DNA of 64,000 bases. Source: Bacillus aquiflavi. Its GTDB lineage: Bacteria; Bacillota; Bacilli; Bacillales; Cytobacillaceae. Each line of letters begins with the position of its first letter. Position 1 is the stretch's first letter. Under the pieces are notes generated by a model that made no database searches, had not been told where the DNA came from, and saw only the letters and a program-made list of their open reading frames with translations. Where the stretch lies: assembly GCF_019915265.1 (NCBI RefSeq), contig NZ_CP082780.1, forward strand, positions 124,001 to 188,000, in the 5' to 3' direction. The translations under genes were made by a program, and so were the position numbers. Shown piece after piece: positions 9,088 to 18,738 of this stretch.

Positions 9088-10545
9088 ATGAATATAGCGG
9101 AGTTTGCAAAATATGACGGGCTTGGTCTTGCTCATCTTGTAAAAAGAAACCAAGTGAAACCTGAAGAGCTTGTAACTCTTTCGATTCATGCGATTAAACA
9201 ATTAAATCCAGATTTAAATGCTGTTGTCTCAATTCTTGAAGAGGAAGCGATGAACGAAATTAAAGCAGGTTTAAGTGACGGTCCTTTTACAGGTGTACCA
9301 TTTTTAATAAAAGAACTCGTGCTTCATGCAGCAAATGTGCCTATTAGTATGGGAAGCAGACTGGCAGAAGGGACTATTTTTCCAGTTGATAGTGAATTAA
9401 TGGCGAGGTTTAGGAAAGCAGGTTTTGTGACGGTAGGGACAACGACTACACCTGAGTTTGGATATAATGCGGCAACAGAAGCAGTTGTATATGGTCCAAC
9501 ACGTAATCCATGGAATTTAAATCATAGTCCTGGAGGTTCAAGTGGCGGTTCGGCTGCCGCAGTTGCTTCCGGAATAGTTCCAGTGGCGCATGCAAATGAT
9601 GGTGGTGGATCTATTAGAATCCCTGCATCATGCAGTGGCTTAATTGGATTAAAACCTACTAGAGGAAGAATACCTGCTGGACCATACAATAGTGAGCTAT
9701 TAAATGGAATTGCGATAGAATTTGGAGTAACAAAGACTGTAAGAGATACCGCTCATCTTCTTGATGCAGTAAGCGGGCCGGATATTGGCTGTTATGGCTG
9801 GCCGGAGTCACCTGCTAAAGAATATAAACAACTAATTCAAAAGCCTGTCAGACCGTTAAAGATTGCTTGGATGGCGGAACCTGTTTCAGGAGCACCGGTT
9901 GATGATGATTGTTTAAAGGCGTTGCATAAAACAGTCCAATTATGTGAAGATTTAGGTCATATCGTAGTTGAAGCTGCCCCGAAATATGATCCAGAGCAAC
10001 TTAGCTTAGCTACGCTGCGTATTTGGACAGCAAATATTTATAACATGATTGAAGGTACAGCCCAAATGTCAGGAAAAACAGCTTCAAATCAAAATATTGA
10101 AGCGGCTATATGGGAATGTTATTTATATGGAAAAGAAATGAAAGCATCTGAATTGTTAGAGGCGATCGATATAAACGCTAAGATTTCAAGAATGGTAGGT
10201 CATTTTTTCGCAGATTATGATATGCTTTTATCGCCAACGATCGCCACTTTACCTGCTAAAATAGGTGTTTTAAATGCTAATAATCTATCAATTGATGCAA
10301 AACAATGGACTGAGCAAATTTTTACTTATGCTCCTTTTACAAACTTATTTAATGCAACTGGTCAGCCTTCAATCTCACTCCCATTACAAACGAGCCAGAA
10401 TGGACTGCCGATTGGCATGCAGTTTACTGGACGATTTGCTGATGAAGCTACTTTATTACAGTTGGCTACACAACTAGAAGAAGCATTGCCGTGGAAAGAG
10501 AGAAAGCCAGAGATTCATACTTCAAATATAGCGAATCCAGTTTGA
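9088..10545 (+). CDS. Amidase-signature hydrolase
   Basis: A 485-residue amidase-signature enzyme with the Ser-cisSer-Lys triad visible: Lys in PFLIKE (about residue 74), the Gly/Ser-rich stretch GGSSGGSAAA (about 148-157) and the nucleophilic Ser in GGSIRIPAS (about 173). These enzymes hydrolyse amide bonds of small molecules. It is not GatA: there are no gatC/gatB neighbours and the C-terminal half is of the general amidase type (QPSISLPLQTSQNGLPIGMQ). AAGGAGGAGGG gives a strong ribosome site before the ATG. The LuxR-type regulator is divergent, suggesting inducible expression; the substrate is unknown. Confidence 0.9.
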   Translation: MNIAEFAKYDGLGLAHLVKRNQVKPEELVTLSIHAIKQLNPDLNAVVSILEEEAMNEIKAGLSDGPFTGVPFLIKELVLHAANVPISMGSRLAEGTIFPVDSELMARFRKAGFVTVGTTTTPEFGYNAATEAVVYGPTRNPWNLNHSPGGSSGGSAAAVASGIVPVAHANDGGGSIRIPASCSGLIGLKPTRGRIPAGPYNSELLNGIAIEFGVTKTVRDTAHLLDAVSGPDIGCYGWPESPAKEYKQLIQKPVRPLKIAWMAEPVSGAPVDDDCLKALHKTVQLCEDLGHIVVEAAPKYDPEQLSLATLRIWTANIYNMIEGTAQMSGKTASNQNIEAAIWECYLYGKEMKASELLEAIDINAKISRMVGHFFADYDMLLSPTIATLPAKIGVLNANNLSIDAKQWTEQIFTYAPFTNLFNATGQPSISLPLQTSQNGLPIGMQFTGRFADEATLLQLATQLEEALPWKERKPEIHTSNIANPV

Positions 10546-10601
10546 GTGATGTGCACTGCAAGAGGTACGTGGTTGATTTTTATTTAAAAAAGTAAAATAC
10601 A

Positions 10602-10648
10602 GGAACGCCGTTTCTCGTCGATCATTGAGAAGAAGGCGTTTCTTTTTT
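10602..10648 (+). terminator. Terminator after amidase gene
   Basis: AACGCC and TTTCTC pair with GAGAA and GGCGTT across a short loop, followed by a T-run. Confidence 0.8.
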
Positions 10649-10691
10649 GCTTATAAAGGAATATATATTTGCTCCCTGTTTTTTTACTTTG

Positions 10692-10832
10692 TCATCCTTT
10701 TTTCTTTCCTAAGGGAGTACATGAATGGTCATGTTTAATTAAAACAACTAAATTGAATTCGTTGGCATAATCAATCAGCTGTTGCACTGCTTTTTTGCCT
10801 CTGAGATGTTTAAATACGTTAATGTATTTGTT
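10692..10832 (-). pseudogene. Unrecognised gene remnant
   Basis: In the otherwise empty 10650-11180 stretch, the minus strand has a 46-codon open segment ending at 10692 with protein-like composition (FKHLRGKKAVQQLIDYANE, then FNLVVLIKHDHS). There is no start codon or ribosome site. I take it as the tail of a lost gene. The rest of the gap, up to the RDD gene, shows no further gene. Confidence 0.3.
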
Positions 10833-11186
10833 CTAATGGAGTAATTCATCGATTAAAATATAATGATATTAACTCAATCTTCGATCAACAAGGCTAAACA
10901 TTGATTGTTTTCAAAAAAATACAAAAGCTGAAGTTTTGTATGTCCTAAAATAATATTAGTTCGCTTTAGTGTTCATCATCATATAGGCGAGAATCTGTTA
11001 GTGTTTACAAATGACTTCAGATACAATAAAACTTAATGATAAGTATATTTTTTGCTTTTGTTTGATGCTTATTCGTGTGCGACTGCCGTCTTAATGCTGA
11101 AAGGAAATGAACCAATTTTTCACGAAATATGACTTTGTTAGATCAAAACGGTAAGTTTATCATGACGGAATTAAGGGGTTATGAGA

Positions 11187-11705
11187 ATGACCGCGCCATT
11201 TTTGTTGCGACTTAAAGCTTTTATGATTGATTATATACTTATTGTTGCCTATTTAGCTGCACTTTTTGTCTTAAGTGTATTTCTCTTTCCTGATATACAG
11301 CACTTATTTAATGGTTCACTAATTGTCGCGCAGTTTGCAGGATTTTTAATGGTGACACTTCCGATATCGCTCTATTTTATCATTAGCGATTCAGTGATTG
11401 GCGGTCAGTCTTTTGGAAAAAAGAGGACGGGTATCCGAGTAGTTGACGAAAACGGGGCAGCTCTTTCAGTCATACATATCACCTTTCGAACGATCCTGAA
11501 GTTTTTACCGTGGGAGCTGTCGCATGATCTCATTTACCGACTTATTTATGTCGCTGACGGTAAAATGCCATTTAACTACTATTTTATTGGTGGACTCATC
11601 TATTTGCTTATTTTTGCTTATATTTTGACCGCTATTTTCACAAAAAAGAAACAATCACTTTACGATATCATGACAAAAGCACAAGTTGTCAAAGTTTCTT
11701 CTTAA
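11187..11705 (+). CDS. RDD-family membrane protein
   Basis: A 172-residue protein with about four membrane segments. The N-terminus RLKAFMIDYILI is the Arg-Asp pattern that names the RDD family, and the central GGQSFGKKRTGIRVVDENG loop is also typical. RDD proteins are membrane proteins of mostly undefined role; some are linked to ion or osmotic stress tolerance. ATG codons lie at 11181 and 11187; AAGGGG at 11173-11178 is 8 bases from the second, so that one is used. It is not closely coupled to the adenylyltransferase gene downstream. Confidence 0.85.
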   Translation: MTAPFLLRLKAFMIDYILIVAYLAALFVLSVFLFPDIQHLFNGSLIVAQFAGFLMVTLPISLYFIISDSVIGGQSFGKKRTGIRVVDENGAALSVIHITFRTILKFLPWELSHDLIYRLIYVADGKMPFNYYFIGGLIYLLIFAYILTAIFTKKKQSLYDIMTKAQVVKVSS

Positions 11706-11773
11706 TTTTTTTTGTCCAATAAGGTGTAAGAGAGTTGCTATCCTTTTATTCTTTTTATAGGAGGAATAAAAAA

Positions 11774-12646
11774 ATGCGTTCAGAGCAAGAAATAATAGAT
11801 TTAATTTTAAGTGTTGCCAAAAAGGATAAGAGAATTAGAGCTGTTTGGATGAGCGGCTCAAGAACGAACCCGAATGTTCCACAGGATCCATTTAGGGATT
11901 ATGATCTCGTCTATCTTGTGACGGATATGCAATCATTTATCGATGATCCAAACTGGATTGATGTGTTTGGGGAGCGAATCATGATGCAAACACCTGAAAC
12001 CAGTGTACTGTATCCACCAGAATTGGACGGAAGATTTCCTTATTTAATGCTGTTTACAGATGGCAATCGTATTGATCTTACATTAATTTGTCTTGAGGAA
12101 GGGAAAAAATATTGCCAGGAAGATAAGCTAACAGTCATAATATTAGATAAAGATGATATCTTGCCTTCTATCCCTTCACCTACTGATAAGGATTATTGGG
12201 TAAAAACGCCGTCTGCTCACCTTTTTTCTGATTGTTGTAATGAATTTTGGTGGGTATCGACTTATGTTGCAAAAGGATTATGGAGACAAGAAATGATTTA
12301 TGCGTACGATCATTTGAACATTGTACGGTCCATGCTCATCAAGATGCTTGAATGGAGAATCGGAATAGAAAGAAATTTTTCGCTCAGTATCGGAAAAAAT
12401 GGAAAGTATTTAAAGCGTTATTTAAATAAAGAAACGTGGGAAAGTCTCTTATCAACTTACCCGAATGGAGACGAGGCGCATGTTTGGAACGCTTTATTTC
12501 TCATGACGGAAGTATTTGAGCAAGTGGCGGTCGAGGTCGCTGAAGAGCTTCAATTTAACTATCCTTTGGAAGAATGGAGAAAGGTAAAACAATACTTGCA
12601 CCATGTACGAACCCTCCCTTTAAATGTTACAGCTATGTATGAGTAA
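11774..12646 (+). CDS. aadK: Aminoglycoside 6-adenylyltransferase (AadK-like)
   Basis: A 290-residue protein whose start (MRSEQEIIDLILSVAKKDKR) and nucleotidyltransferase motif (VWMSGSRTNPNVPQDPFRDY, giving the GSR and metal-binding DxD-like residues) match ANT(6) enzymes, which adenylate streptomycin at the 6-hydroxyl. Length is close to B. subtilis AadK, a chromosomal gene of low-level intrinsic streptomycin resistance. The frame is open upstream to 11735, but AGGAGG stands just before the ATG at 11774. No mobile element flanks it closely, so it looks like a resident chromosomal copy. Activity toward streptomycin is inferred from family membership. Confidence 0.85.
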   Translation: MRSEQEIIDLILSVAKKDKRIRAVWMSGSRTNPNVPQDPFRDYDLVYLVTDMQSFIDDPNWIDVFGERIMMQTPETSVLYPPELDGRFPYLMLFTDGNRIDLTLICLEEGKKYCQEDKLTVIILDKDDILPSIPSPTDKDYWVKTPSAHLFSDCCNEFWWVSTYVAKGLWRQEMIYAYDHLNIVRSMLIKMLEWRIGIERNFSLSIGKNGKYLKRYLNKETWESLLSTYPNGDEAHVWNALFLMTEVFEQVAVEVAEELQFNYPLEEWRKVKQYLHHVRTLPLNVTAMYE

Positions 12647-12764
12647 TGAAAAAAAAGTAATTAAAACGATTAGATTAGGATAATTGGAACCTTCAATTTT
12701 CTGATAAACGATGATACTGTAATAGGATTTTACGGAAAGAGGGTCATTATAGTACTCCCTTCCA

Positions 12765-12806
12765 TAAGCTTAGTCAGTGTGGAAAAATCAGCACGGTAGA
12801 ATGCGG
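12765..12806 (-). pseudogene. Short relic sharing a segment with 57.2 kb
   Basis: The minus strand encodes YRADFSTLTKLMEG, with the same 16-base core (GTGGAAAAATCAGCAC on the plus strand) as a piece near 57210-57226 that reads YGADFSTMTKAIEE. Neither is part of a gene I can name. The two probably derive from the same lost gene family. Confidence 0.25.
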
Positions 12807-12904
12807 AACGTGCTGCTTTGCAAAAGTACCTTTAACTTCTTTAATTTGTTGGGATTAAAATTAGCCTGATAAGGATGTCAGTTACTAATCGACTTATTGA
12901 ATGA

Positions 12905-13053
12905 TTAGGAACGAAAGTCTGACACGTTTTTGTGGCATACCTTACATTTATATCTCTGGTTTTTGCCAAATGCATTGGCAATTCTTATATCATGTCTAAA
13001 CCGTACCGCATATTGGACAAGAAGAAGAGGATATAGAGGTCGATTCTACTTAC
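12905..13053 (-). pseudogene. Zinc-ribbon relic, probably of a transposase
   Basis: With one frameshift the minus strand reads SSCPICGTV, then FRHDIRIANAFGKNQRYK and CKVCHKNVSDFRS. CPxC ... YKCKxC is the pattern of the zinc ribbon at the start of IS1595/IS1-like transposases. No further transposase domain follows, so this is a fragment. It is the only recognisable content of the 12647-13129 gap. Confidence 0.45.
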
Positions 13054-13129
13054 AAGCGAGCATCATCCCCACCCTTTGTCATATTAAGTATTTTTAAATT
13101 TGATAAATTAAGCATTTTGTTATTTAGGA

Positions 13130-13357
13130 TTATTTTTTTCCTTTCCCCCTGGTGCAATGATCTTCACTTTTATACAAAAATAACTGATCAACTGTAGTGT
13201 CTAAAACCGAAGCCAAATCGAAAGCTAGTTTTAAAGTAGGATCGTATTTGTTATTTTCTATTGCGTTAATAGTCTGTCTGGTAACTTGACATAGATTAGC
13301 TAAATCCTCTTGAGAAAGCTTCTTAGCCTTTCTTAATTGTTGAATTTTATTTTTCAT
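13130..13357 (-). CDS. Small XRE-family regulator
   Basis: A 75-residue protein that is little more than a Cro/cI helix-turn-helix (LSQEDLANLCQVTRQTINAI, then ENNKYDPTLKLAFDLA). It starts 2 bases after the stop of a small membrane protein gene, so the two are co-transcribed and translationally coupled. Small XRE genes of this kind (YgzD/YozG type) commonly follow a 3-TM membrane protein in Bacillaceae. It probably autoregulates; the physiological role is unknown. Confidence 0.85.
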   Translation of the reverse strand: MKNKIQQLRKAKKLSQEDLANLCQVTRQTINAIENNKYDPTLKLAFDLASVLDTTVDQLFLYKSEDHCTRGKGKK

Positions 13358-13359
13358 CG

Positions 13360-13662
13360 TTAACCGCCAAATCTTTTTTTATTAATTAAAAGAACCACAA
13401 AGTAAACTGTTGTTATCGTTACAAGAAAAGTATAGGCATTGAATCCATTTGTTCTTGTACTATTCGTTATCGAGACATACACATCCTCACCCTTTTTTGT
13501 TAATAACAACCCTATTATTATTGTGAAAGTGTAAGACATTGTTTTTGTTTTAATGTATTCTTTCCTCTCATCTCCATGTTTTGATAATGAGTAAAGGAGA
13601 AGGATCATGAGGATGATAGTTATAAAAAACACCCCAGTAAATGATATGAATATCCAGTCCAT
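13360..13662 (-). CDS. Small membrane protein paired with XRE regulator
   Basis: A 100-residue protein with three hydrophobic segments (near residues 3-25, 43-55 and 75-93) and a charged loop (HGDERKEYIKTKT). I do not recognise a catalytic motif; length and arrangement resemble DUF2178-type proteins found with small XRE regulators. CACCTCC before the start (GGAGGTG on the coding strand) gives a good ribosome site. It is the first gene of a two-gene operon reading to 13130. No function can be assigned. Confidence 0.75.
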   Translation of the reverse strand: MDWIFISFTGVFFITIILMILLLYSLSKHGDERKEYIKTKTMSYTFTIIIGLLLTKKGEDVYVSITNSTRTNGFNAYTFLVTITTVYFVVLLINKKRFGG

Positions 13663-14202
13663 AAATAAATCACCTCCATGAATGAAAAATGTTTTTTACA
13701 TTTTACATTATAAGTAAAACAAATAAAAATGTCAAATTATTTTTACAAATTTGTTAGTTACTGAAAAGCAACTATACTAGAACTTTTGTTTTATTTCGTA
13801 CCCAATATATTTTATAATTTCTATATGATGATCCGAATGGTAATGTAATCTTTGTAAAGGTAAATTTACTATATGCTTGGATTGCTTCATTATTCTATAG
13901 CTTATGTCATCGTGAAATCGTGCGTGATCATAGGTCACGCCTTCATGTACTATTCTTACCGTTCAGTAACTTAAGAAACTTTTAAGGATAAAAAAATAAA
14001 AAAGAAACAGCTTGTTGCTAATATAGGTAACAGTTACATATCCAGCTAAATAATCTTAAGTAATAATAGACCTCGAGGAATTTGGCAGCATCTTTTTTCC
14101 CTAGCTATATAAGTGTAAGAATCTGGGGGATGATGAGTTCGTAATTTTGATACAGTACGGGCACTTGCGGTTTAAAAAAGACAAAAAGGAATGATTGAAG
14201 TG

Positions 14203-14268
14203 ATGAAAATATATAGATGGATACGACTATGTAAATATCGGATTTTTGGGGTGACTTTCAGATGTTAA
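14203..14268 (+). CDS. Possible leader peptide overlapping the ABC permease start
   Basis: A 21-codon frame (MKIYRWIRLCKYRIFGVTFR then C) begins at 14203, has AAAGGA upstream, and overlaps the permease ATG by 7 bases. It is short and basic, so it may be a leader peptide that couples translation or only a chance frame. The preceding 540 bases (13663-14202) show no other gene. Confidence 0.25.
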   Translation: MKIYRWIRLCKYRIFGVTFRC

Positions 14269-14975
14269 AGTTAATAAAGTTAGAATTAAAGAAAGCAAAA
14301 TTAGGCTGGTATGTAAAAGGAGCAATTACCGCAAACTTATTTATTATCTTTTTAGTTTGTTCTATCGGTTTTTTAGAGGAATTAAAGGGAAATCTCCCTA
14401 TTCCAGAAGGGAACTTTACTATTTTAAACTATGATGAGGCTTTTATTATTATTGGTGCATTAGTAAGGGCTACATTTATTATATTTGCAGCAGTGCTTAT
14501 ATCTAAATTAGTCATTGAGGAGTATCGAAATAAAACGATTTCCATACTGTTTACGTATCCGATTAGTAGAAAGAAGCTAATTGGAACAAAAATGTTAATC
14601 GTTGGTTTGCTTACTTTTATGACGATTGTTATTTCACATCTAGTTGTCTTAGGTTCATTTATTTGGTTGAATTCTTACTTCCGGTTTATTCCAGAGATAG
14701 TCTCAGAAAATACTTTTATTGAACAGCTTTTAAGCATTATTATATTTGCGTTTGCTTGTGCAGGTACATCATTAGTTACTTTATATTTTGGGATGCGCAA
14801 TTATTCGGTATCAGCGACAATTACGTCTTCAATTATCGTCGTTGCTCTTATAAGTTCTCACAATCCAGCTTTTTCTGTCGCTTCTATTGTTTATGTACCA
14901 TTATCTCTTAGTGTAATTGGGTTTATGATCGTCTATCGTACGATTAAAAATATAGAAAAAGCCGACATTGCTTAA
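14262..14975 (+). CDS. ABC-2 type permease, orphan
   Basis: A 237-residue protein with six membrane segments and the ABC-2 layout: cytosolic amphipathic N-terminus (LKLIKLELKKAKLGWYVKG), then a segment ISKLVIEEYRNKTISILFTYP ISRKKL typical of the conserved cytoplasmic loop. Such permeases work with a separate ATPase, but none is adjacent on either side, so either the ATPase gene has been lost or it is elsewhere. GGGGTG lies 8 bases before the ATG. A strong terminator follows. Confidence 0.8.
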   Translation: MLKLIKLELKKAKLGWYVKGAITANLFIIFLVCSIGFLEELKGNLPIPEGNFTILNYDEAFIIIGALVRATFIIFAAVLISKLVIEEYRNKTISILFTYPISRKKLIGTKMLIVGLLTFMTIVISHLVVLGSFIWLNSYFRFIPEIVSENTFIEQLLSIIIFAFACAGTSLVTLYFGMRNYSVSATITSSIIVVALISSHNPAFSVASIVYVPLSLSVIGFMIVYRTIKNIEKADIA

Positions 14976-15029
14976 ATTACAAAAACATAATTTGTCCTGT
15001 TATGACAAATGAATTCATGTTGACAGCAG

Positions 15030-15088
15030 ATCTTTACAATGGATTTGCACAGAAATGACTGTGGATTCATTTGTAAAGATTTTTTTGC
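15030..15088 (+). terminator. Terminator after ABC-2 permease
   Basis: ATCTTTACAA pairs with TTGTAAAGAT, with an inner CACAG/CTGTG stem, followed by seven T. Confidence 0.85.
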
Positions 15089-15165
15089 TCATTAAATATT
15101 TGTAAATGTATGTTGTTTTCACAAATGAAAAAACAGTTTTTTAAAATTAAAAATGAATTATGTTG

Positions 15166-15196
15166 TCCGATCTCACAATTGAGGTCGGATTTTTTA
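15166..15196 (+). terminator. Second terminator, TCCGA-type
   Basis: TCCGA pairs with TCGGA across TCTCACAATTGAGG, then a T-run. The 430 bases from here to 15627 contain no gene; they must hold the promoter of the sensor kinase gene, but I cannot fix its boxes with confidence. Confidence 0.65.
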
Positions 15197-15627
15197 AGGC
15201 TATTTTTAAGAGTTAAACTTTTATAAAATCTTTTAAGATGTTACTTAACAGTAGAAAGTTATCAATTTGAGTATACTGGAATTGTTTGAAGTGTTACATT
15301 AAAAAAGTAGTGCTTAAACTATTTTTTCTATACAATGTCTTAGATTCTGACAGAAATTATTAGGGAAACTTAGGCATTTTAAACCAATTTTAATTTTTGG
15401 CTAAATTACAACAATTTTCTACACCTGCCATATGCTATCTTTTTATTAAGTTTTCATAACATAAACCTTAGACATTGCGCATTCCTGTCCACCTCATCTG
15501 TTAATTAATAACGGCAGATTTTAGGGGTGTGATAAAATTTACTCATATTTTTTATTTTGGCTTTCCCATTCGTTTCATTCTGAAATGTGCCAAAAGCGGT
15601 TGAATCTTTCATCTGTGAGGTGAACAA

Positions 15628-18600
15628 ATGAATAGAATTACGGCTCTCATTATCTCGCTCGGTATTTTTTTATTTACAATTTTAAGTATATTTCCTTTTG
15701 AATCTAAAAGTTCTTCAGCACCTGAAGCAGATGATGGCCAATTAGATTTACATTTATGGGACTTTGAAGAGAAAGGTAAAGTAGAGCTAAATGGTGAATG
15801 GACATTTTATCCAGATGAACTAATTGATCCACATCCTGATCAAGATATGTTTTCTGAATATCGTCATCTCGGAAAAAAGATGCTCGTTCCCAGCTCATGG
15901 GAAGTTGATCGTTGGCGTGACAAATCAGAATATGTTGTTGGTACATATCGTCTCATCATTCAAGTGCCTAAAGATGGATTATATGGAGTAAAGACGAATA
16001 CAATTAGGTATGCTAGTCGCTTATTCATAAATGGCAAAGAAGTTGGATCGAGTGGTGTTCCTGCGAAAGAGAGAGAACATTTTAAGGCATACAATAGAAA
16101 ATATATTGGCTTAGGTGAAAGTAAAGAAGGACAGCTTGAAATCGTTGTTCAAGTAGCAAATCATCGGTATCCGACCGGTGGGATTATCCATCCGCTAGAA
16201 TTTGGTACTGGTGAACAAATTCAACTAGCTAAAGATCAAGAACGGGCTATTGACGCCTTACTCGTATCCGGTTACTTATTATTAGGACTTTATTATTTTG
16301 TTTCTTTTTTTCTTCACACTAGTAGTGTATATCAGTTGTTTTTTAGCTTGTTTTGTCTATTGCAAGGTATTTATTTGGCAACATTAAATGAAAAATTAAT
16401 TGAACTTATTTTTCCAGTTATGGAGATAAGCATTTTAACAAATATACAATTTGCACTTATTCATTCCTCAATATTTTTCTTTTTAGCGTTTATATATGAA
16501 TCTTTTAAAGAATATGCAAGTAAAAGAGTAACGAATGTTTTAAGTTTTTTAATTATGATAGATGGGCTTTTATATGGAATTCCGAATGTCAGCAAAATGT
16601 TACTATCTAACTTGCCTCTCACATTAGTACAAGCACAAATTGTGATCGTCTTAAGCTTTGCTAGTATTTATACTATTCTTATTTTGATTAAGGCATTTAT
16701 GAAAGAGACGGAAGGATCTCAATATATATTAGTTATTGTGACAACCTTTTTTAATTATGGTTTCCTATTAGGGATTGATCTATTATTTGAAGTTGATATT
16801 GGCAGGGTTCCTGTATTTTTGTTTTTACTTATGACGGTCAGTCTTTCGTTATTAATGGGGCATCGATTTCATCATACATTTATCCAAGTAGAGCAACTTT
16901 CGAAAGATTTACGTACTTATGATCATCTTAAAGATGAGTTTTTAGCAAAAACATCACACGAATTAAGGACACCATTAAATGGGATTTTAAATCTTTCAAA
17001 ATCGTTAATGGAAGGAAAGGAAGGTCCTTTACGCTTAAAACAGCAAGAAAGTGTCGCCCTGATTCATAATGTAGGGAAAAGACTAGCAACGATAGTCGAA
17101 GATTTATTATATGCCTCAAAAATAAAAAAAGAAGAAATAAATGTTTCCGCAAAAGCAGTACATGTAAAGGTAATTGATGAAGTTTTAGCTGAAATGCAAC
17201 TGTTAAAGCCGCCATCAGAAAAAATAAAAATAATAAATAAAGTCAATTCAGACCTTCCATATATATATGTTGATGAACAGAGATTCAAACAAATCTTATA
17301 TAACTTATTATCTAATGCAATTAAATATACAGAACAAGGTGAAATTACGATCTCAGCTGAAGTTCAAGACAAATATATGTATATATCTGTTTGTGATACA
17401 GGGGTTGGCATGAGCTCCGATGATTTACAACATATTTTTTCATTTTTTTATCAAGCAGAAGATCATTTACGGAGAGGAGCAGAAGGGCTTGGTTTAGGTC
17501 TTGCGATTACGAAACAGTTAGTGGAAGCAGTAGAAGGAGAGATTTCAGTTACTTCCGAGCTTAAGAAGGGTTCTTGTTTTACTTTTTCTTTACCTTTAGC
17601 AACTAAGGAGCAATTATCGGAACTGGAATCTGGGCAATCGCTGATGACAAATAATGGAGATGATCGTCTTACGAGGAATAAACAACTCGATTTAAATGTT
17701 AAATTGAACCTCCCGCTAACAGTGGAAGGGGATCGTGGATATACGATTTTAGTTGTTGATGATGAACATGCAAATTTAAAAGTCCTTGTTAACCTTATAG
17801 GAGGATTACGTTATACGGTTATAGCTGTTGATGATGGAAGAAAGGCATTAGCTTTATTAAAAAATATCAAAGTTGATTTATTAATATTAGACTTAATGAT
17901 GCCAAAAATGTCAGGATATGAGGTTTGTCAGTTTGTCCGCGAAGAGTACCATATGGTAGAATTACCGATCTTGATTTTAACTGCGGCCGGACAATTGTCG
18001 GATTTGATTTTATCTTTTGATATAGGTGCTAACGATTTTTTGCGTAAACCAGTTCAACAAGAAGAATTAAAAGCAAGAATTGAGTCGCTTTTATCGATGA
18101 AAAAGTCTGCTCAAGAGGCAATTCATAATGAATTAAGCTATTTTTATGCTCAAATAACCCCGCACTTCTTATTTAATACCTTTAATACAATTATCGGATT
18201 AAGTTATATAGATGAAGAAAAAACACGGGAAGCACTAGAACATTTATCCACCTATTTTCGAGCAAAACTAGACTTTTACAAACAAGATTCCCTTATTTCA
18301 ATCAATAAAGAAATCGAGTTAGTGAAATCTTATTTATCAATCCAACAGATGAGGTATGGGGATAGGCTGAGAGTCCATTATCATATCGATGAAAGTATCG
18401 AAGTGATGCTGCCATCTATGACGATTCAGCCGCTTGTAGAAAACGCTGTGCAACACGGAATAACAAAAAAAATTTCTGGGGGGGATCTATGGCTTTCTAT
18501 TCAAAGAAGTTGTGATGGCGTGAAAATCGTTGTAAAAGATAACGGCGTTGGGATGACAGAAGAAAAACGGGCAAATCTTTTAAAAGAAAATACGATAGGG

Positions 18601-18738
18601 ATCGGATTTAAGAATACATTTAAGAAGTTAAAGTTAATTAAGAAAGCTAAATTATTTTTAGAAAGTCGTGAGGGAGAAGGAACTGAGATTACGATTATCT
18701 TGCCAGAGGTGAAAAGTAATGAGAGTGGTTTTAATTGA
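15628..18738 (+). CDS. Hybrid sensor kinase with 7TMR-DISM input and two kinase modules
   Basis: A 1036-residue membrane sensor. Order of parts: signal/anchor helix (about 7-25); extracellular jelly-roll-like DISM domain (about 45-195, with YRLIIQVPKDGLYG and RLFINGKEVG); seven membrane helices (about 208-412); HisKA with phospho-acceptor His in SHELRTPLNGI (about 444); HATPase with N-box NLLSNAIKY and G-box GLGLAITKQL; receiver domain with VVDDE and phospho-Asp in LLILDLMMP (about 755); then a second, LytS-type kinase with PHFLFNTFNT (about 843) and its own ATPase N-box PLVENAVQHG (about 935). Two kinase modules in one chain is unusual. Its stop overlaps the following response-regulator start by 20 bases, so they form one operon controlling, I infer, the LPXTG/sortase genes downstream. 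Confidence 0.9.
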   Translation: MNRITALIISLGIFLFTILSIFPFESKSSSAPEADDGQLDLHLWDFEEKGKVELNGEWTFYPDELIDPHPDQDMFSEYRHLGKKMLVPSSWEVDRWRDKSEYVVGTYRLIIQVPKDGLYGVKTNTIRYASRLFINGKEVGSSGVPAKEREHFKAYNRKYIGLGESKEGQLEIVVQVANHRYPTGGIIHPLEFGTGEQIQLAKDQERAIDALLVSGYLLLGLYYFVSFFLHTSSVYQLFFSLFCLLQGIYLATLNEKLIELIFPVMEISILTNIQFALIHSSIFFFLAFIYESFKEYASKRVTNVLSFLIMIDGLLYGIPNVSKMLLSNLPLTLVQAQIVIVLSFASIYTILILIKAFMKETEGSQYILVIVTTFFNYGFLLGIDLLFEVDIGRVPVFLFLLMTVSLSLLMGHRFHHTFIQVEQLSKDLRTYDHLKDEFLAKTSHELRTPLNGILNLSKSLMEGKEGPLRLKQQESVALIHNVGKRLATIVEDLLYASKIKKEEINVSAKAVHVKVIDEVLAEMQLLKPPSEKIKIINKVNSDLPYIYVDEQRFKQILYNLLSNAIKYTEQGEITISAEVQDKYMYISVCDTGVGMSSDDLQHIFSFFYQAEDHLRRGAEGLGLGLAITKQLVEAVEGEISVTSELKKGSCFTFSLPLATKEQLSELESGQSLMTNNGDDRLTRNKQLDLNVKLNLPLTVEGDRGYTILVVDDEHANLKVLVNLIGGLRYTVIAVDDGRKALALLKNIKVDLLILDLMMPKMSGYEVCQFVREEYHMVELPILILTAAGQLSDLILSFDIGANDFLRKPVQQEELKARIESLLSMKKSAQEAIHNELSYFYAQITPHFLFNTFNTIIGLSYIDEEKTREALEHLSTYFRAKLDFYKQDSLISINKEIELVKSYLSIQQMRYGDRLRVHYHIDESIEVMLPSMTIQPLVENAVQHGITKKISGGDLWLSIQRSCDGVKIVVKDNGVGMTEEKRANLLKENTIGIGFKNTFKKLKLIKKAKLFLESREGEGTEITIILPEVKSNESGFN

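Noticed and set aside
9088..10545. GatA subunit of the tRNA amidotransferase
   Set aside because: No gatC or gatB beside it, and it is divergent from a LuxR-type regulator, so a general amidase is more likely.
13663..14202. Possible gene in the gap before the ABC-2 permease
   Set aside because: Only short frames with many stops; one stretch near 14110-14170 vaguely resembles a decayed transposon but nothing could be supported.
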